Source of the DNA: Lineus longissimus
Taxonomy: Eukaryota > Nemertea > Pilidiophora > Heteronemertea > Lineidae
Direction of reading: 5' to 3'
Length of the DNA: 64,000 nucleotides
Assembly: GCF_910592395.1 (NCBI RefSeq)
Contig: NC_088314.1
Coordinates: 16,713,998-16,777,997, forward strand
In this document: positions 26,701-34,486 of the stretch, one piece after another
How the letters are laid out: every line of letters begins with the position of its first letter
Position numbering within the stretch: position 1 is the first letter of the stretch
Translations under genes and position numbers: made by a program
Notes under the pieces: model-generated
Database searches by the model: none
What the model saw: only the letters and a program-made list of their open reading frames with translations
Told to the model about the DNA's origin: nothing

Positions 26701-29700
26701 GACTGGGAGACGAGCCCATAATGAGCTACACTATGAAGTCGGATGCTGTCTAATTGCTAGACCGGTTCTGGCCCGCCCTACAGCAAGTAGGACAGGAATA
26801 AGCCTCGAATGGTGGTGTTTCATTCGCTGGGCTGAAAGTAAACAACTTTATCACATCAATTATTTCCACGTGGCGCCAACATCACAAATTGCCAAACGCC
26901 CAGTGATTGGCCGATTCGAAAATAATATAGGGCGTGCATCTAGTAAACGTCTGATCATTCTTCAAATATCGCTGTGATAGTCTGCATGGCCATCCTCCAA
27001 GCAGCTATCCTGAAAAGAGAGCTCCACGCACGGATGTTACATGTAAATACATTACAGATCCTGGGCCTCCGTCTGTGCAGAAGGCTAAATTGCGTACATG
27101 TATGACTGAAATTCCTGGCCTTTTTCGAGGCCGCAGATAGGCTCGCTGCACAGCATAGCAGATCGAAGCCTATTTCAATGGGCTATCTAATAGCATCCCG
27201 CGAAGTTACTATTTATAGCTCACAAGGTCATTTGCATAAGATATTGATGACGTTTTAGTCACGCGACAGTCGGACATCGACACTTATTTCTACGCATTTG
27301 AGCTTATTTCAAAAGTCAATTATCTTTGACCCTGCATTGTTTTTAGCATGAATGATACCATAGAGTCAGAGAGAGAAATATTCAGAACAATTATGTAGTA
27401 TTTCCAACACTCGGACATGTGCCAGATTGAATCTAACTGCCCTAGTTAGAAAGCCTGAATCCATTACGAAACCGCATATTTGTCCGACATTGCCTGTAAT
27501 TCAGCGATGGGGAAATAGAGGGCAGCAGCTGCAGTGACGTCATCTTCGCGGAATGCTATTGCTCGGCCTGGAATACACATTAGGTACAACATCTCATTCG
27601 AAGGATGAAGCAATTAATGTTTAAGTGTCTTGCTCAAGGACAACGAAATGAAAAAGCAGTGATCCTACCAAAAGTTGTGAGTTACACTTGACAGTTGGGT
27701 TCTGCCTAATTGCTTGACATACGCATTAGGTAAAACTTTACATCTTATTCGCAGGATGCAGATTGATGGTTTAAAGTGTCTTGCTCAAGGACATCGAGAC
27801 AAAAAAGCAGTGAGCCTACCGAAAGTCGAACCCTCAACTTCCTGATTCTGAACCGACACTCAAAACCCCTATGACATTGGTCTCCCTAAATTATTACATT
27901 AAAATCAAAATGATTGACGCGTATACTTTTTATTCTATTCCCTCCGCAACGCCGGCATCTCCCAAGAATAAAATGTCTATATTTCATTAATAATCTCGTC
28001 TGGCTAATTGTATCGGATACATCGTCTGGTTGAAGGCGGTCTCTGGGGACAGATCAGCGAGAATTCTACAAGATGTCTGTTCTCCTAATTAAAATATAAT
28101 TACAGTGGTCGGATATAGAATGATGATACTGCTGTACCGCAGTTCATGTAAAAAACTCCCCATTAACACTTTCACCCCTCAAAACCCCATTTTCAGACCC
28201 CCAGGGAAAGAATATATCAGAGATAGCACAATAGCTTCCTAAAGACCAGAGCTTGCTGAAACAACAAAGACAAGATTACTTTGCCCCCTAACTGTATCTG
28301 ATTTTTGTGGCAGAAAATTGACAAAAGTGACCAAATCAATCCCCTTTACAGCACTCCCGACCCCCTTAAAAAAACCCTACTAAAGCCAGAATCGCTTCAC
28401 AACCGGCTTCCTTCGTCACCCGATTTGAAGATTACGTTTGTGTTGTTCTAATGTCGAAGCCTTCAGTGAACTAATTAGCTGGAGGGGGGTATTTTTGGCA
28501 GAAAAAGTGACATCAATATATGCTCGACGGCGCTGAAAGTGTTAAATTGCCAACTTCAATGAATATTTGATGAACCTTCGAGCATCTTTCAAACTGTCCA
28601 TGCTATGGACAGGAAGCATGTACATTTCAAGAGGCAGAGGATTTTGTCCAGAGACGGTTCTGTCAAAATGGCTGCTATTATACTTGGTCAGGGCGGGGTG
28701 TTCAGCGCTGGGCTCATGCGAAGATTGTCAATTTCAAGTGTCAAGAAATGAAGTTGATTACTATTTAATGCATGGGCAATGATTTATACAGCATCTTACC
28801 TAAACTGATAGAAGTTTAACGAAGCTAATTATCTTATGCTGCTGCAGAACCTGACAACTTGGACTAATTACATGCGTTGAGGATGACGTAAGATTTATGG
28901 AAGTAGCGTATTGATTTTCTAAGGAGGGGGAATGGTCTTTATCAGGACGCCAGGATCAGCCAAAGATCACCCACACACTTTCGGGATAGACAGTAGGCAC
29001 CCTTATTTAAATGGGATTTGGGATTTTTCCAAAGGCGCAGAGGATTGCATCCAGGTTTGGATGAAATAAGTGTTCTTCTTGATGAAAATAGGGTGCACCC
29101 TGCCCCTCTTTACGTGCTCTCTGCCTTTTTATTATAAGAACAGCCGAAATATTTTCTGTCACAGAAGGTTGCTACCTCTAGCCTTTTTCTCTATTCACTG
29201 TGCCCTTTTTCATTGCTAATTTCTAAAATCCCTGCATTTCAAAATTTCGAGAGGCAGAAGAATCACTTGAAACAGCTCATCAGGATGCAGCATTAAAGCA
29301 AATTTCGCACTAGCAATACCCTGCCCTTCCCGTGCCACAGTCGGTATCAGAGTAATTGATGCATCACCAAGTCATACGCAAATTTCTGGATGGATCCCTA
29401 TTGCGGGCCTATTGCCTACATGTTCAGCAGTGCAGAACCGGTCTGCCCTAGACTTTCAAACAGGATATGAGAAGGTCTTATTCCCCACTGAGAAAATGTG
29501 AAAAGTAGGCTGACTCGCTGAATCGTGGGAAACCCGCTTCAATTATAACAGAACATCAAGACAGGTTCTATTCCCTTTTCCCATCCTCAGATTAAACGTC
29601 TGCACTATAAATCATGATCGATCGGTGCTGTGATAGAGACCACCAATCATAAGGGCATGTAATCTTCCTAACTGCCTCCAGGAATGACCTTGTTGATGCT

Positions 29701-32700
29701 TCCCTACAATATATTGATGGAAACTACCAATCATGCATAAGAGCTCTCTCTGCTGGTCTCCAGATTATATCGTGATATGATATAATAAAAAGCTGTCTTG
29801 TGATGGCGATGTTCATGTAGCTGGTTGTAGCAATTGATTTGGTACTGAATTGCGTAATCGCCCTTTCGTGCTGTCGATTTCCTGTCAGAGCAGGAGCCAT
29901 TTAGAATTGCTTCTACATGTATGCCCCATCAGAGCGGCATGGTCTAGTGGTTAAGGTCTCGACCTCATAATCCAAAGATCATGGGTTCGATTCCCAGCTA
30001 GGACTGCTCGCTTTGGATCTTGGGAAATTTATCTGCCCTACCTTCCTCACCCCACCCTGCAGTGTTCTCCACAGGGTTTTCTCAAGGTAGGGTGATACCC
30101 TTGATTTTCATGACGTTTTACCAGTGTGCAACACAAGGTAGGGTGGCCAAGAACTTGAGGTAGGGTGGCCCTATAGGAACCCTCTACAAAGTTCTAGAGC
30201 AAGGTAGGGTGGTAAGCTGCCAAGGTAGGGTGGGCCACCCTGACAAATGGCCTTGTGGAGAACACTGCCCTGGTGTGATGGGTACCAGTCCAACTGGGGA
30301 GGTATCCTGCGATGGACTTGCATCCTATTCAGGGGGAGTCATACTTCTAAAGTCGCTTAATGTTAAGATGCGTGTAGTAGCTGGGATAAGCTCCAGCTCT
30401 GATGAGGCAGTAATTAGCTCGGGTCTGTTGGCCGAGTAGATTTTACAATGTCCCCTAGAGAAAAAGCCCCAATACCCATGTGTACAATGAAAGCTCTCTT
30501 AGTGGACACCTCTCTATCAAGGACAACCTCTCTAATAAGGACACTAGTTTTGGTCCCAAAGTTTTTTTTTCAAGTAATTTGACCTCTCTAATCAGGACAC
30601 CTCTCTATTAAGGACAGCACTTCTCAGTCCCGAGGTTGTCCTTATTAGAGAGGTTCTACTGTATGTTACATGACAATAATTTCTAGGGTTTTTAACCCGT
30701 TCAATTACTGTAAGGACTCAACTATTACACATCCTCCTTGCATTTTACAAAATGATCAAGAAATAAATTTCGTGCAGTGTACAGATAGGTGTGATGTGGA
30801 TATTTTACTTTACCTTCCATACCTTATTACCATTCAATCTGTGATTTATGTTGCTAATCGTAAGCTAACATTACACACATTGGCTATTTCATCTTATTGG
30901 CTGCTAGCTCATATCCACCAGATGGTCAGATTTGCATTAGCACTAGCAGGGATGAAGCTAACGTAGCTAACAAGATATATTAAGGGTTTATCATGAATAC
31001 AAGATCTTGCCACTGATCTATCGGAAATGAAGGCCATTTCTCCAAGTTCTCAGGTTAAAAAGTTTTTTTTTGTCCGATATCAACTACCCTCGAGGTTACT
31101 CCACCAGTATGGTCAGCTAGGTATCACATGATAGCAGGGATAAAGCTAATATAGCTAACAAGATACTTATGCTTTATCATGAATATTAGACCCTACCATT
31201 AGTCAATCAATGAAGGCCATTTCTCTCAGTTACGAATGGTGAATGGCGTACCCCTTACGTAGTTCTGGAGTGATGTTTTAGATCTTGAGAAGATACAAAA
31301 CTCTTGGTGGTGTACATGTGTGCCTGGACTAAATTCAATCCATGTTGCTTACACTGGTCAGACATGGACCACAGCGTAATTGGTTATATTTAGAATCACT
31401 TTAGGTTGATGAGATATCGCCTACTGAAGATAACGTTTCTGAAATGCTCTCTGATGATGTTTCAACTTGAATCAATACATGTGGTTGATTGGAATATGCA
31501 GAGAGCCAATAGGCCAAAGAAGAATTTGGGCTGTTGGAGTGGGGCAGTGAAAACTACCGCACCTGTCACCTCTGTCTGAGGCCCCGGGTTTGATTCGCAG
31601 GAGATCCTGGCATATTCATGTTATAGAGAGGGTGACTCTCTTTGACAGCGCAGCTTTCCTACGGGGCCTCTTGTTTCCTCCTACTTAGATTTACAGTCGC
31701 CCAATACTGTTAATAGAGCTAGTAATGTCCAAGTGCATGCTCAGCACTAAACTCAATATTGTTTTAAGATATTGGAATGAAATAAAATCAGGAGCTAGCT
31801 TTGATCCTTCTGGACCTTGTAGTCCGACTCTGATTTATTTCAATATTTCACAAACTAAAGACGGGTCGTTTTTGAAGTCATGATTGACTCTTGCATTGCG
31901 CACAGCACCATTTATGACCCGCTAACAGTTACTAACACACCATGCATATCACTTTCATTGTAAAATGGCCGTGGATATATCTTGCAACATTCAACCATCC
32001 ATCCCCAATGCACGTTATTCTGTGATGTCTTACGTTACCTTCTCCAACTAGAACCTCTCTATAAAGGACACCCTTGGGACTGACAAGTGCTGTCCTTAAT
32101 AGGGAGGTGTCCTGATTGGAGAGGTCAAATTGAATGGAAACAACCAATTTCCGTCCTTAATGAAGAGGGTGCCCTTAACAGAGTGGTGACCATTAACCCT
32201 TAAACCGCCAGAGGCGACGATCGTCGACATAAGGGGGAAAGCGCCAGAGGCGACGATCGTCGACAGCAGACATTTAGTTCCACCTGTCTGCTAAGAGATG
32301 GCAGTGAGTGTGCATGTACGCTCTTTGGTACTTCGACAGTGATGCTTAGCACAAAATGGCATCGAACAAATTTCAAGTTTCTATACAAGCTTTTGAGTAT
32401 TTTATCAAAAACTTGAAGCCCCATTTTCGCGGGAATGACGTCATCAGGAGTAATTAGCGCTGCTACGACTAATTAGACGGATGCTTCGACCAGGAATCGG
32501 ATGGAAACGATGTATTTAGACCCAGACTTCATATTAAAATACCAAGGGAGGTATAAAAAGCTGATGGAGGTATGTTCTGGCCATATTTTTGTTGATTATG
32601 GGTATTTGCACTAATTAACCCCTAATTAGTAAATTTTGGCGGGAAATGTCACAAAAATCGACGGGAATTACCATTTGTATAAAATCATCAGTACATTCCA

Positions 32701-34326
32701 TAGTGTTTGTAACAAAAATAACGTTGTTATTAATCATTTTCAAAAATGCTCGGTTAATTCGGCGCTCAGGGGTAATATGATTTTGTTAATTCGGCGCTTT
32801 AAGGGTTAAGGGAGGTCCCATTGTATATTCATTCTCAATTTCAAATACTTGCTGTATTCTAAAAAGCTGCACTTAGGTTAGAAGTGTTTGAAAAATCTGC
32901 ATTCGATATTCCATTTGTTGATCAGTATTTAAAAATTTTATCATGAGAACTGTAAAACTGGGTAATTTCATTTGAATAATACTCTTAACTCTAGTTTCAC
33001 CAGGGTAAGACCGGTGTGAATATTCAATTGAAGCTAAATATCTTGCGCAGAGTCGTTCAATGCCATTCGACAACATGTTCAGTGGTCAGACACATCAAAT
33101 TGTCTGTATGTCAAGTTGCGGCTTGGTTTTTGTTTCGATTTTGTCATTCCATGACAGGTCATATAGGTGAAACTAGAGTATGCACATACTACCAACACAC
33201 AGGTATGTGTCAGCTGGCCAGACCTCATTAGTATCGTACACTGCGGCTGTCCTATCGCATAAAATGAAATAAAAGTGTATTAAAACATGAATAAATTGGC
33301 CCCAGGCCGATGAATGTTTTCACAAGGAATGTATCAAACAGGTGAAATGGTGATAAACTTGTGCACAATATACAGAACATTTATGTAAATAAAGTTCGAC
33401 AGTAAATATATTTCAAGTCTACACAAACTGGCAATTGATTTGATAAGGTGTATGTGAGCAGTCCGAGTCAGGCGATGATACTTGATGGGGGAGTTGTAGT
33501 CTGATCATCCTTAGGGAATCAGGGGTTAAAGGGACAACATAGGCAGCAGCTAGGCAGCCAAGATAAAGTTACACAAAGTCACCAATAGGGGTCTCTCACA
33601 TCTCACAGTATGTCGAAATGATTCACGCTTGCCATTATCACCTGGTATCTCTTTTAGGCTCATCTTTTGTGTGACATGTGCCTGGTTGTGCTGTGCCGGA
33701 TCACATTTGAGATTTGATCTTGTCTGCCGGGCACTTTAGGCGCAGCAGACGTGTCGGTAATGCCAGTATTTACCAATCTCGACTTCGAGAAAAGAAATAG
33801 GAACAAATAATCCAAAGAATGTCTACTTACGGCTGCATTTGAGACACTTCTTGGTCATGCCCCAGATCAGGTCGCCGCAATAATCACAGAAAGTTGGGTT
33901 AGTTATTGGTGTCAAAGAAAACTCATGTCCTTCTCCGAGCTTCAGCTGAGGTTTATCCCTGAGCGTTCCAGTGGCAAACATGTAGTCAAAATGTGCCAAT
34001 TCGATCTTTTCATGGACTTCGTACCGCACTTTTAGACTACGCGTACCATGGTTTGGGCTTCCATGGGCGCCAGTCCGGCGCCGGTGATTTCTACTCTGTT
34101 CGTTTGAAACTTTATTCATATACTGTTCCATATTGACAAACGGCTGACTCAGCTTGCGTTTAATCTTCCCGAATAATTCTTCCATTGCGTTATCGTCGTT
34201 TGCTGTTCGTTTGTCCACCTTTGCCATTCTCTCCAACTCCTGGTATGTCAGACGTTCGACGAATTCACGCGCCATTGCCACTTTTTCATCAGCCGCACAC
34301 GACTGCACGAGACCCGAGGCCTGCAT
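2604..34326 (-). CDS. RASSF1/5-type Ras-association family protein, partial (C1-domain exons)
   Basis: Two exons on the minus strand join to code a C1 (phorbol-ester/DAG-type) zinc finger of the kind found at the N-terminus of RASSF1 and RASSF5 scaffold proteins. Exon A runs from an ATG at 34326 to 33831 (165 codons plus 1 base; donor AGCC|GTAAGT). Exon B is 2743-2604 (acceptor ttttcag; donor AAG|GTAGGT, phase 0). Joining in phase 1 creates a Gln codon and a complete H-x12-C-x2-C-x13-C-x2-C-x4-H-x2-C-x7-C pattern at residues 134-183. The words GEGHEF, CDYCGDLIWG and CKYTCHHRC resemble RASSF1A, whose known isoforms A and D differ at this same internal boundary. Residues 1-130 are helical, charged and unrecognised. 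The reading frame stays open for 10 codons above the ATG to a possible acceptor at 34357; another acceptor at 34369 would make that ATG the start. RA and SARAH domains, which would confirm the family, are not in the window. The 31-kb intron is very repeat-rich. C1 identity is firm; the subfamily is inferred. Confidence 0.8.
2949..3666. mobile_element. 718-bp MITE with AATAGGGCCGTTTAGACG termini
   Basis: Left terminus AATAGGGCCGTTTAGACG; right terminus is its inverse, CGTCTAAACGGCCCTATT. The 6-bp direct repeat GCCATC flanks both sides (2943-2948, 3667-3672). Inside are many gatcggatcggaatgcggtc-type words in both orientations. The TAGGGCCGTTTAGACG terminus resembles hAT MITEs, but a 6-bp rather than 8-bp duplication is unusual for those. 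Confidence 0.82.
4608..4738. repeat. Perfect 38-bp inverted repeat (foldback element)
   Basis: Arms 4608-4645 and 4701-4738 are exact inverses, beginning ggtcattggttgtataatca. The 55-base loop is itself a near-perfect hairpin (gtccaaaac ... gttttggac). A weaker relative of an arm is at 4180-4216, and a diverged whole copy (same flanks attgatacctc and tcaattccttaa) lies at 10404-10603. The frame at 4294-4773 runs into the arm and is not supported as a gene. Confidence 0.85.
4872..5215. mobile_element. 344-bp MITE with TTAAAGCGAACTGGAA termini
   Basis: Inverted termini TTAAAGCGAACTGGAA at both ends, flanked by CATGCAAG at the left and CATGCAAT at the right (7 of 8 bases), a probable 8-bp target duplication. 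No coding capacity. Confidence 0.75.
5785..6590. repeat. Degenerate tandem repeat of about 100 bp
   Basis: Repeated blocks contain accacaacagctcctatact, the words ccttggctataaccctgggg and aagactggtaaagcaattgg, then taaaccatcaaagca. There are about six copies of differing quality; the two at 5870-6060 are nearly identical. Short open frames here are repeat shadows. Confidence 0.85.
7461..7643 (+). mobile_element. MITE, CAGTAGAACCTC family, copy 1
   Basis: Terminal inverted repeats tacagtagatcctct and gggtccactgtg, with TA-type ends. Internally the element is a ladder of tagagaggtgtcc and gtccttaatagagag words in both orientations. Family members share TA target duplications and CAGT termini, which points to pogo/Tc1-type mobilisation. 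Confidence 0.85.
7644..10403. other. Intronic sequence without recognised features
   Basis: Part of the large RASSF-type intron. Only a SINE-like scrap at about 9840-9995 stands out. Frames at 8586 and 9044 have no recognisable content or splice support. Confidence 0.4.
10404..10603. repeat. Diverged copy of the 4608 foldback repeat
   Basis: Shares tttgaa...ttttagaatag-like and gatacctc...tcattggtt-like left flanks and the agttcgggatcaattcctta right flank with 4570-4765. The hairpin arms are degraded, with long gaps. Confidence 0.5.
10813..11089 (-). CDS. Ser/Thr/Pro-rich short exon, second candidate alternative first exon of the RASSF-type gene
   Basis: This ATG-started frame has a good context (aagaagATGGGC) and 92 codons, then a possible phase-1 donor, GATGAAG|GTTTGC. 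The protein is basic and Ser/Thr/Pro-rich, with repeated (S/T)PK-type words (LSPKH, PSPKS), and ends in KCTDCSHVHDE. The phase fits the exon at 2743-2604. Joining them would place a CxxC pair just before CKYTCHHRC. The donor is weaker than that of the larger candidate exon, and past it the frame stays open for only about 15 low-complexity codons. No homologue is recognised. It could be a chance frame, but its composition is unlike the neighbouring AT-rich repeat DNA. Confidence 0.42.
11100..12384. other. Sequence upstream of the 10.8-11.1 kb exon; nothing recognised
   Basis: If the exon at 10813-11089 is a true first exon, its promoter would lie in the first few hundred bases here. I see no TATA box or CpG-rich stretch that would settle it. 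Confidence 0.3.
12385..12975. repeat. 64-bp tandem repeat, about nine copies
   Basis: Units of about 64 bp read ...agaccaagttatatttctgt then agtgtcaaataaacactgat and acagagccatcccagcttga. The first unit is the most diverged, and later ones differ at a few sites. It lies in the large RASSF-type intron, left of the big disordered exon. No coding potential is seen. Confidence 0.95.
14003..16241 (-). CDS. Large disordered exon, candidate alternative first exon of the RASSF-type gene
   Basis: This open reading frame has 746 codons plus one base. It starts at an ATG with a good context (gtaccATGAGC) and ends at a textbook donor, CCCAG|GTAGGT. Without splicing the frame would continue only 35 more codons to a stop at 13896. 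The donor is phase 1, the phase needed for the exon at 2743-2604 on the same strand. The protein is mostly disordered: rich in Ser, Asp, Lys and Pro, with no membrane segment and no domain I recognise. It has internal repeats: Pro-(Leu/Val)-(Asp/Glu)-(Tyr/His) units near residues 50-90, a twice-used PLSP block, and two VW-x-RK-x5-FDP blocks near residues 450-540. The C-terminal part holds several F-(D/E)-D motifs and an acidic stretch. It could also be an independent gene nested in the RASSF intron, or be spliced to an unseen exon. That it is coding is very likely; its link to RASSF is inference. Confidence 0.65.
16242..17493. other. Sequence upstream of the large disordered exon
   Basis: Expected 5' leader and promoter region of the minus-strand exon at 14003-16241. 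An in-frame stop lies about 60 bases above the ATG. No clear core promoter motif is visible. Confidence 0.35.
17494..17671 (+). mobile_element. MITE, CAGTAGAACCTC family, copy 2
   Basis: Begins tacagtaggacctctctact and ends gggaggttccattata. Same internal ladder as the other copies. Lies between the big disordered exon and the satellite. Confidence 0.88.
18690..22262. repeat. 20-bp satellite array with higher-order structure
   Basis: About 125 head-to-tail near-identical 20-bp units run from 18700 to about 21250, for example agccatgtcagtctgccctg. Units vary mainly at two places: the ninth and tenth bases (CA, CG, CT or TG) and the end (CACT or CCTG). These are linked: CG/TG units almost always end CACT, while CT units end CCTG. 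From 21250 to 22260 the units become diverged and lose register. Rare variants recur at fixed spacing (460 bp and 440 bp), showing block duplications. Long open frames on both strands here are by-products of the repeat. Confidence 0.97.
22263..24099. other. Non-coding sequence after the satellite; nothing recognised
   Basis: Several short frames occur on both strands, none with familiar content or paired splice sites. Confidence 0.4.
24100..24293 (+). mobile_element. MITE, CAGTAGAACCTC family, copy 3
   Basis: Begins acagtaaaacctctcttta and ends gggaggttccactgtat. It has lost part of the first rung but has an extra rung near the right end. Confidence 0.88.
24611..24905. repeat. Foldback element with arms of about 95 bp
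   Basis: The left arm starts gtcagaatagagattctgca and ends tcaactgtccatcttgatc (24611-24708). The right arm is its imperfect inverse (24806-24905; ccaagatggacagttgacat ... agaatctctattctgacag). The spacer contains a GC-rich stretch, ctcgttctgggaatgaggct. Confidence 0.8.
25180..25440 (+). mobile_element. tRNA-headed SINE fragment
   Basis: A B-box-like gggcccgggttcaatcccgg precedes a body with caagtgggaaacatgagtag and ends before gatcaataatgatcaat. The A box is poor. Too degraded to classify. Confidence 0.45.
25468..25650 (+). mobile_element. MITE, CAGTAGAACCTC family, copy 4
   Basis: Begins tacagtagaacctctctatt and ends agaggttctactgtgt. A full-length copy with the full internal ladder. Confidence 0.9.
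26095..26269 (+). mobile_element. MITE, CAGTAGAACCTC family, copy 5
   Basis: Begins acagtagaacctctctatta and ends gggaggttccactgta. The next copy starts only 14 bases further on, in the same orientation. Confidence 0.9.
26283..26461 (+). mobile_element. MITE, CAGTAGAACCTC family, copy 6
   Basis: Begins tacagtagaacctctctatt and ends gggaagttccactgta. Forms a direct tandem pair with copy 5, so the pair may reflect two insertions into neighbouring TA sites. Confidence 0.9.
27575..27885. repeat. Two tandem SINE-tail-like units
   Basis: Two copies of a block with acgcattaggtaaaac, gaaggatgaagcaattaatg and aagtgtcttgctcaaggaca start near 27578 and 27721. The TGTCTTGCTCAAGGACA word is a familiar part of SINE-like repeats in marine animals. 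A related fragment is at 9840-9995 (ctgcccaaggacacacagat). Confidence 0.6.
28167..28541. mobile_element. Second TTAA-flanked element with CACTTTCA termini
   Basis: TTAA at 28163-28166 and 28542-28545. The right terminus, inverted, reads CACTTTCAGCGCCGTCG; the left reads CACTTTCACCCCTC. The left interior shares tttcagacccccagggaaag with the other copies. 375 bp, no coding capacity. Confidence 0.82.
28546..29935. other. Non-coding, nothing recognised
   Basis: The frame at 28567-28782 has no recognisable content and begins inside an AT-rich stretch. No repeats of note. Confidence 0.4.
29936..30460 (+). mobile_element. tRNA-headed SINE interrupted by a 208-bp MITE
   Basis: The head (29936-30008) has a Pol III A box (tggtctagtgg), an anticodon-like loop CTCATAA and a B box (gggttcgattccc). 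Its stems do not pair well, so it is not a working tRNA. The body resumes after 30268 with ccctggtgtgatgggtacca and ends in gctgggataagctccagctc, a tail common to SINEs of marine animals. The inserted MITE is at 30060-30267. Confidence 0.75.
30060..30267. mobile_element. 208-bp MITE with CAGTGTTCTCCACA termini inside a SINE
   Basis: Termini CAGTGTTCTCCACAGGG and, inverted, CAGTGTTCTCCACAAGG (16 of 17). CCCTG is repeated on both sides, a 5-bp target duplication. Interior is dominated by aaggtagggtgg words. The terminus resembles hAT MITEs, but the duplication is shorter than the usual 8 bp. Confidence 0.75.
30481..30663 (-). mobile_element. MITE, CAGTAGAACCTC family, copy 7 (reverse)
   Basis: Reverse-oriented copy: left side agctctcttagtggacacct, right side agagaggttctactgta. 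It lies directly after the SINE at 29936-30460. Confidence 0.88.
31525..31690 (+). mobile_element. Possible SINE fragment
   Basis: Contains a B-box-like ggccccgggtttgattcgca following gtggagtggggcagtgaaaa. The body is unfamiliar. Low-confidence call from the promoter-like motif only. Confidence 0.35.
32046..32825 (+). mobile_element. MITE, CAGTAGAACCTC family, copy 8, split by a nested insertion
   Basis: The left part, 32046-32196, ends at gtgaccattaa; the right part, 32806-32825, resumes ttaagggaggtcccattgta. Between them lies a 609-bp element flanked by TTAA. Other family members show what the uninterrupted sequence should look like (gtgtccactaagggaggtt), so the insertion point is exact. 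Confidence 0.88.
32197..32805. mobile_element. 609-bp non-autonomous element with TTAA target duplication
   Basis: Exact TTAA duplications (32193-32196 and 32806-32809) flank termini CCCTTAAACCGCC and, inverted, CCCTTAAAGCGCC (12 of 13 match). This fits piggyBac-type (or Kolobok-type) insertion. Inside the left end, ccagaggcgacgatcgtcga occurs twice, 35 bases apart, a subterminal repeat. No transposase frame is present. It sits inside copy 8 of the CAGTAGAACCTC MITE. Confidence 0.87.
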
Positions 34327-34368
34327 TGAGATGATCTTGTCGTTCAGCGGAGAGAACTGTGATCAGAC
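33831..34368 (-). CDS. RASSF-type exon A: N-terminal helical region and first half of C1 domain
   Basis: This exon has two possible acceptors in tandem, at 34369-34370 and 34357-34358. It ends at a strong donor after 33831. Using the upstream acceptor puts a stop codon in frame, so translation would begin at the ATG at 34326. Using the downstream one leaves the frame open for a further upstream coding exon, which I could not find. The last 35 residues carry His134, Cys147, Cys150, Cys161 and Cys164 of the zinc finger. The region before that has no recognisable domain and is rich in Lys, Arg and Glu. Confidence 0.72.
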
Positions 34369-34486
34369 CTGTAACAGAATGGAAGCATTAAAATTATCAG
34401 AAACATTGACGATTTTACACTTACAGCTACTGCAGCATTTTATTCTCGTGGATATTTTGCGAATAACCTAGATTTGTGAAAACAAG

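Noticed and set aside
29936-30008. A tRNA-Met gene
   Set aside because: A and B boxes and a CAT anticodon-like loop are present, but acceptor and anticodon stems do not pair, and a SINE body follows.
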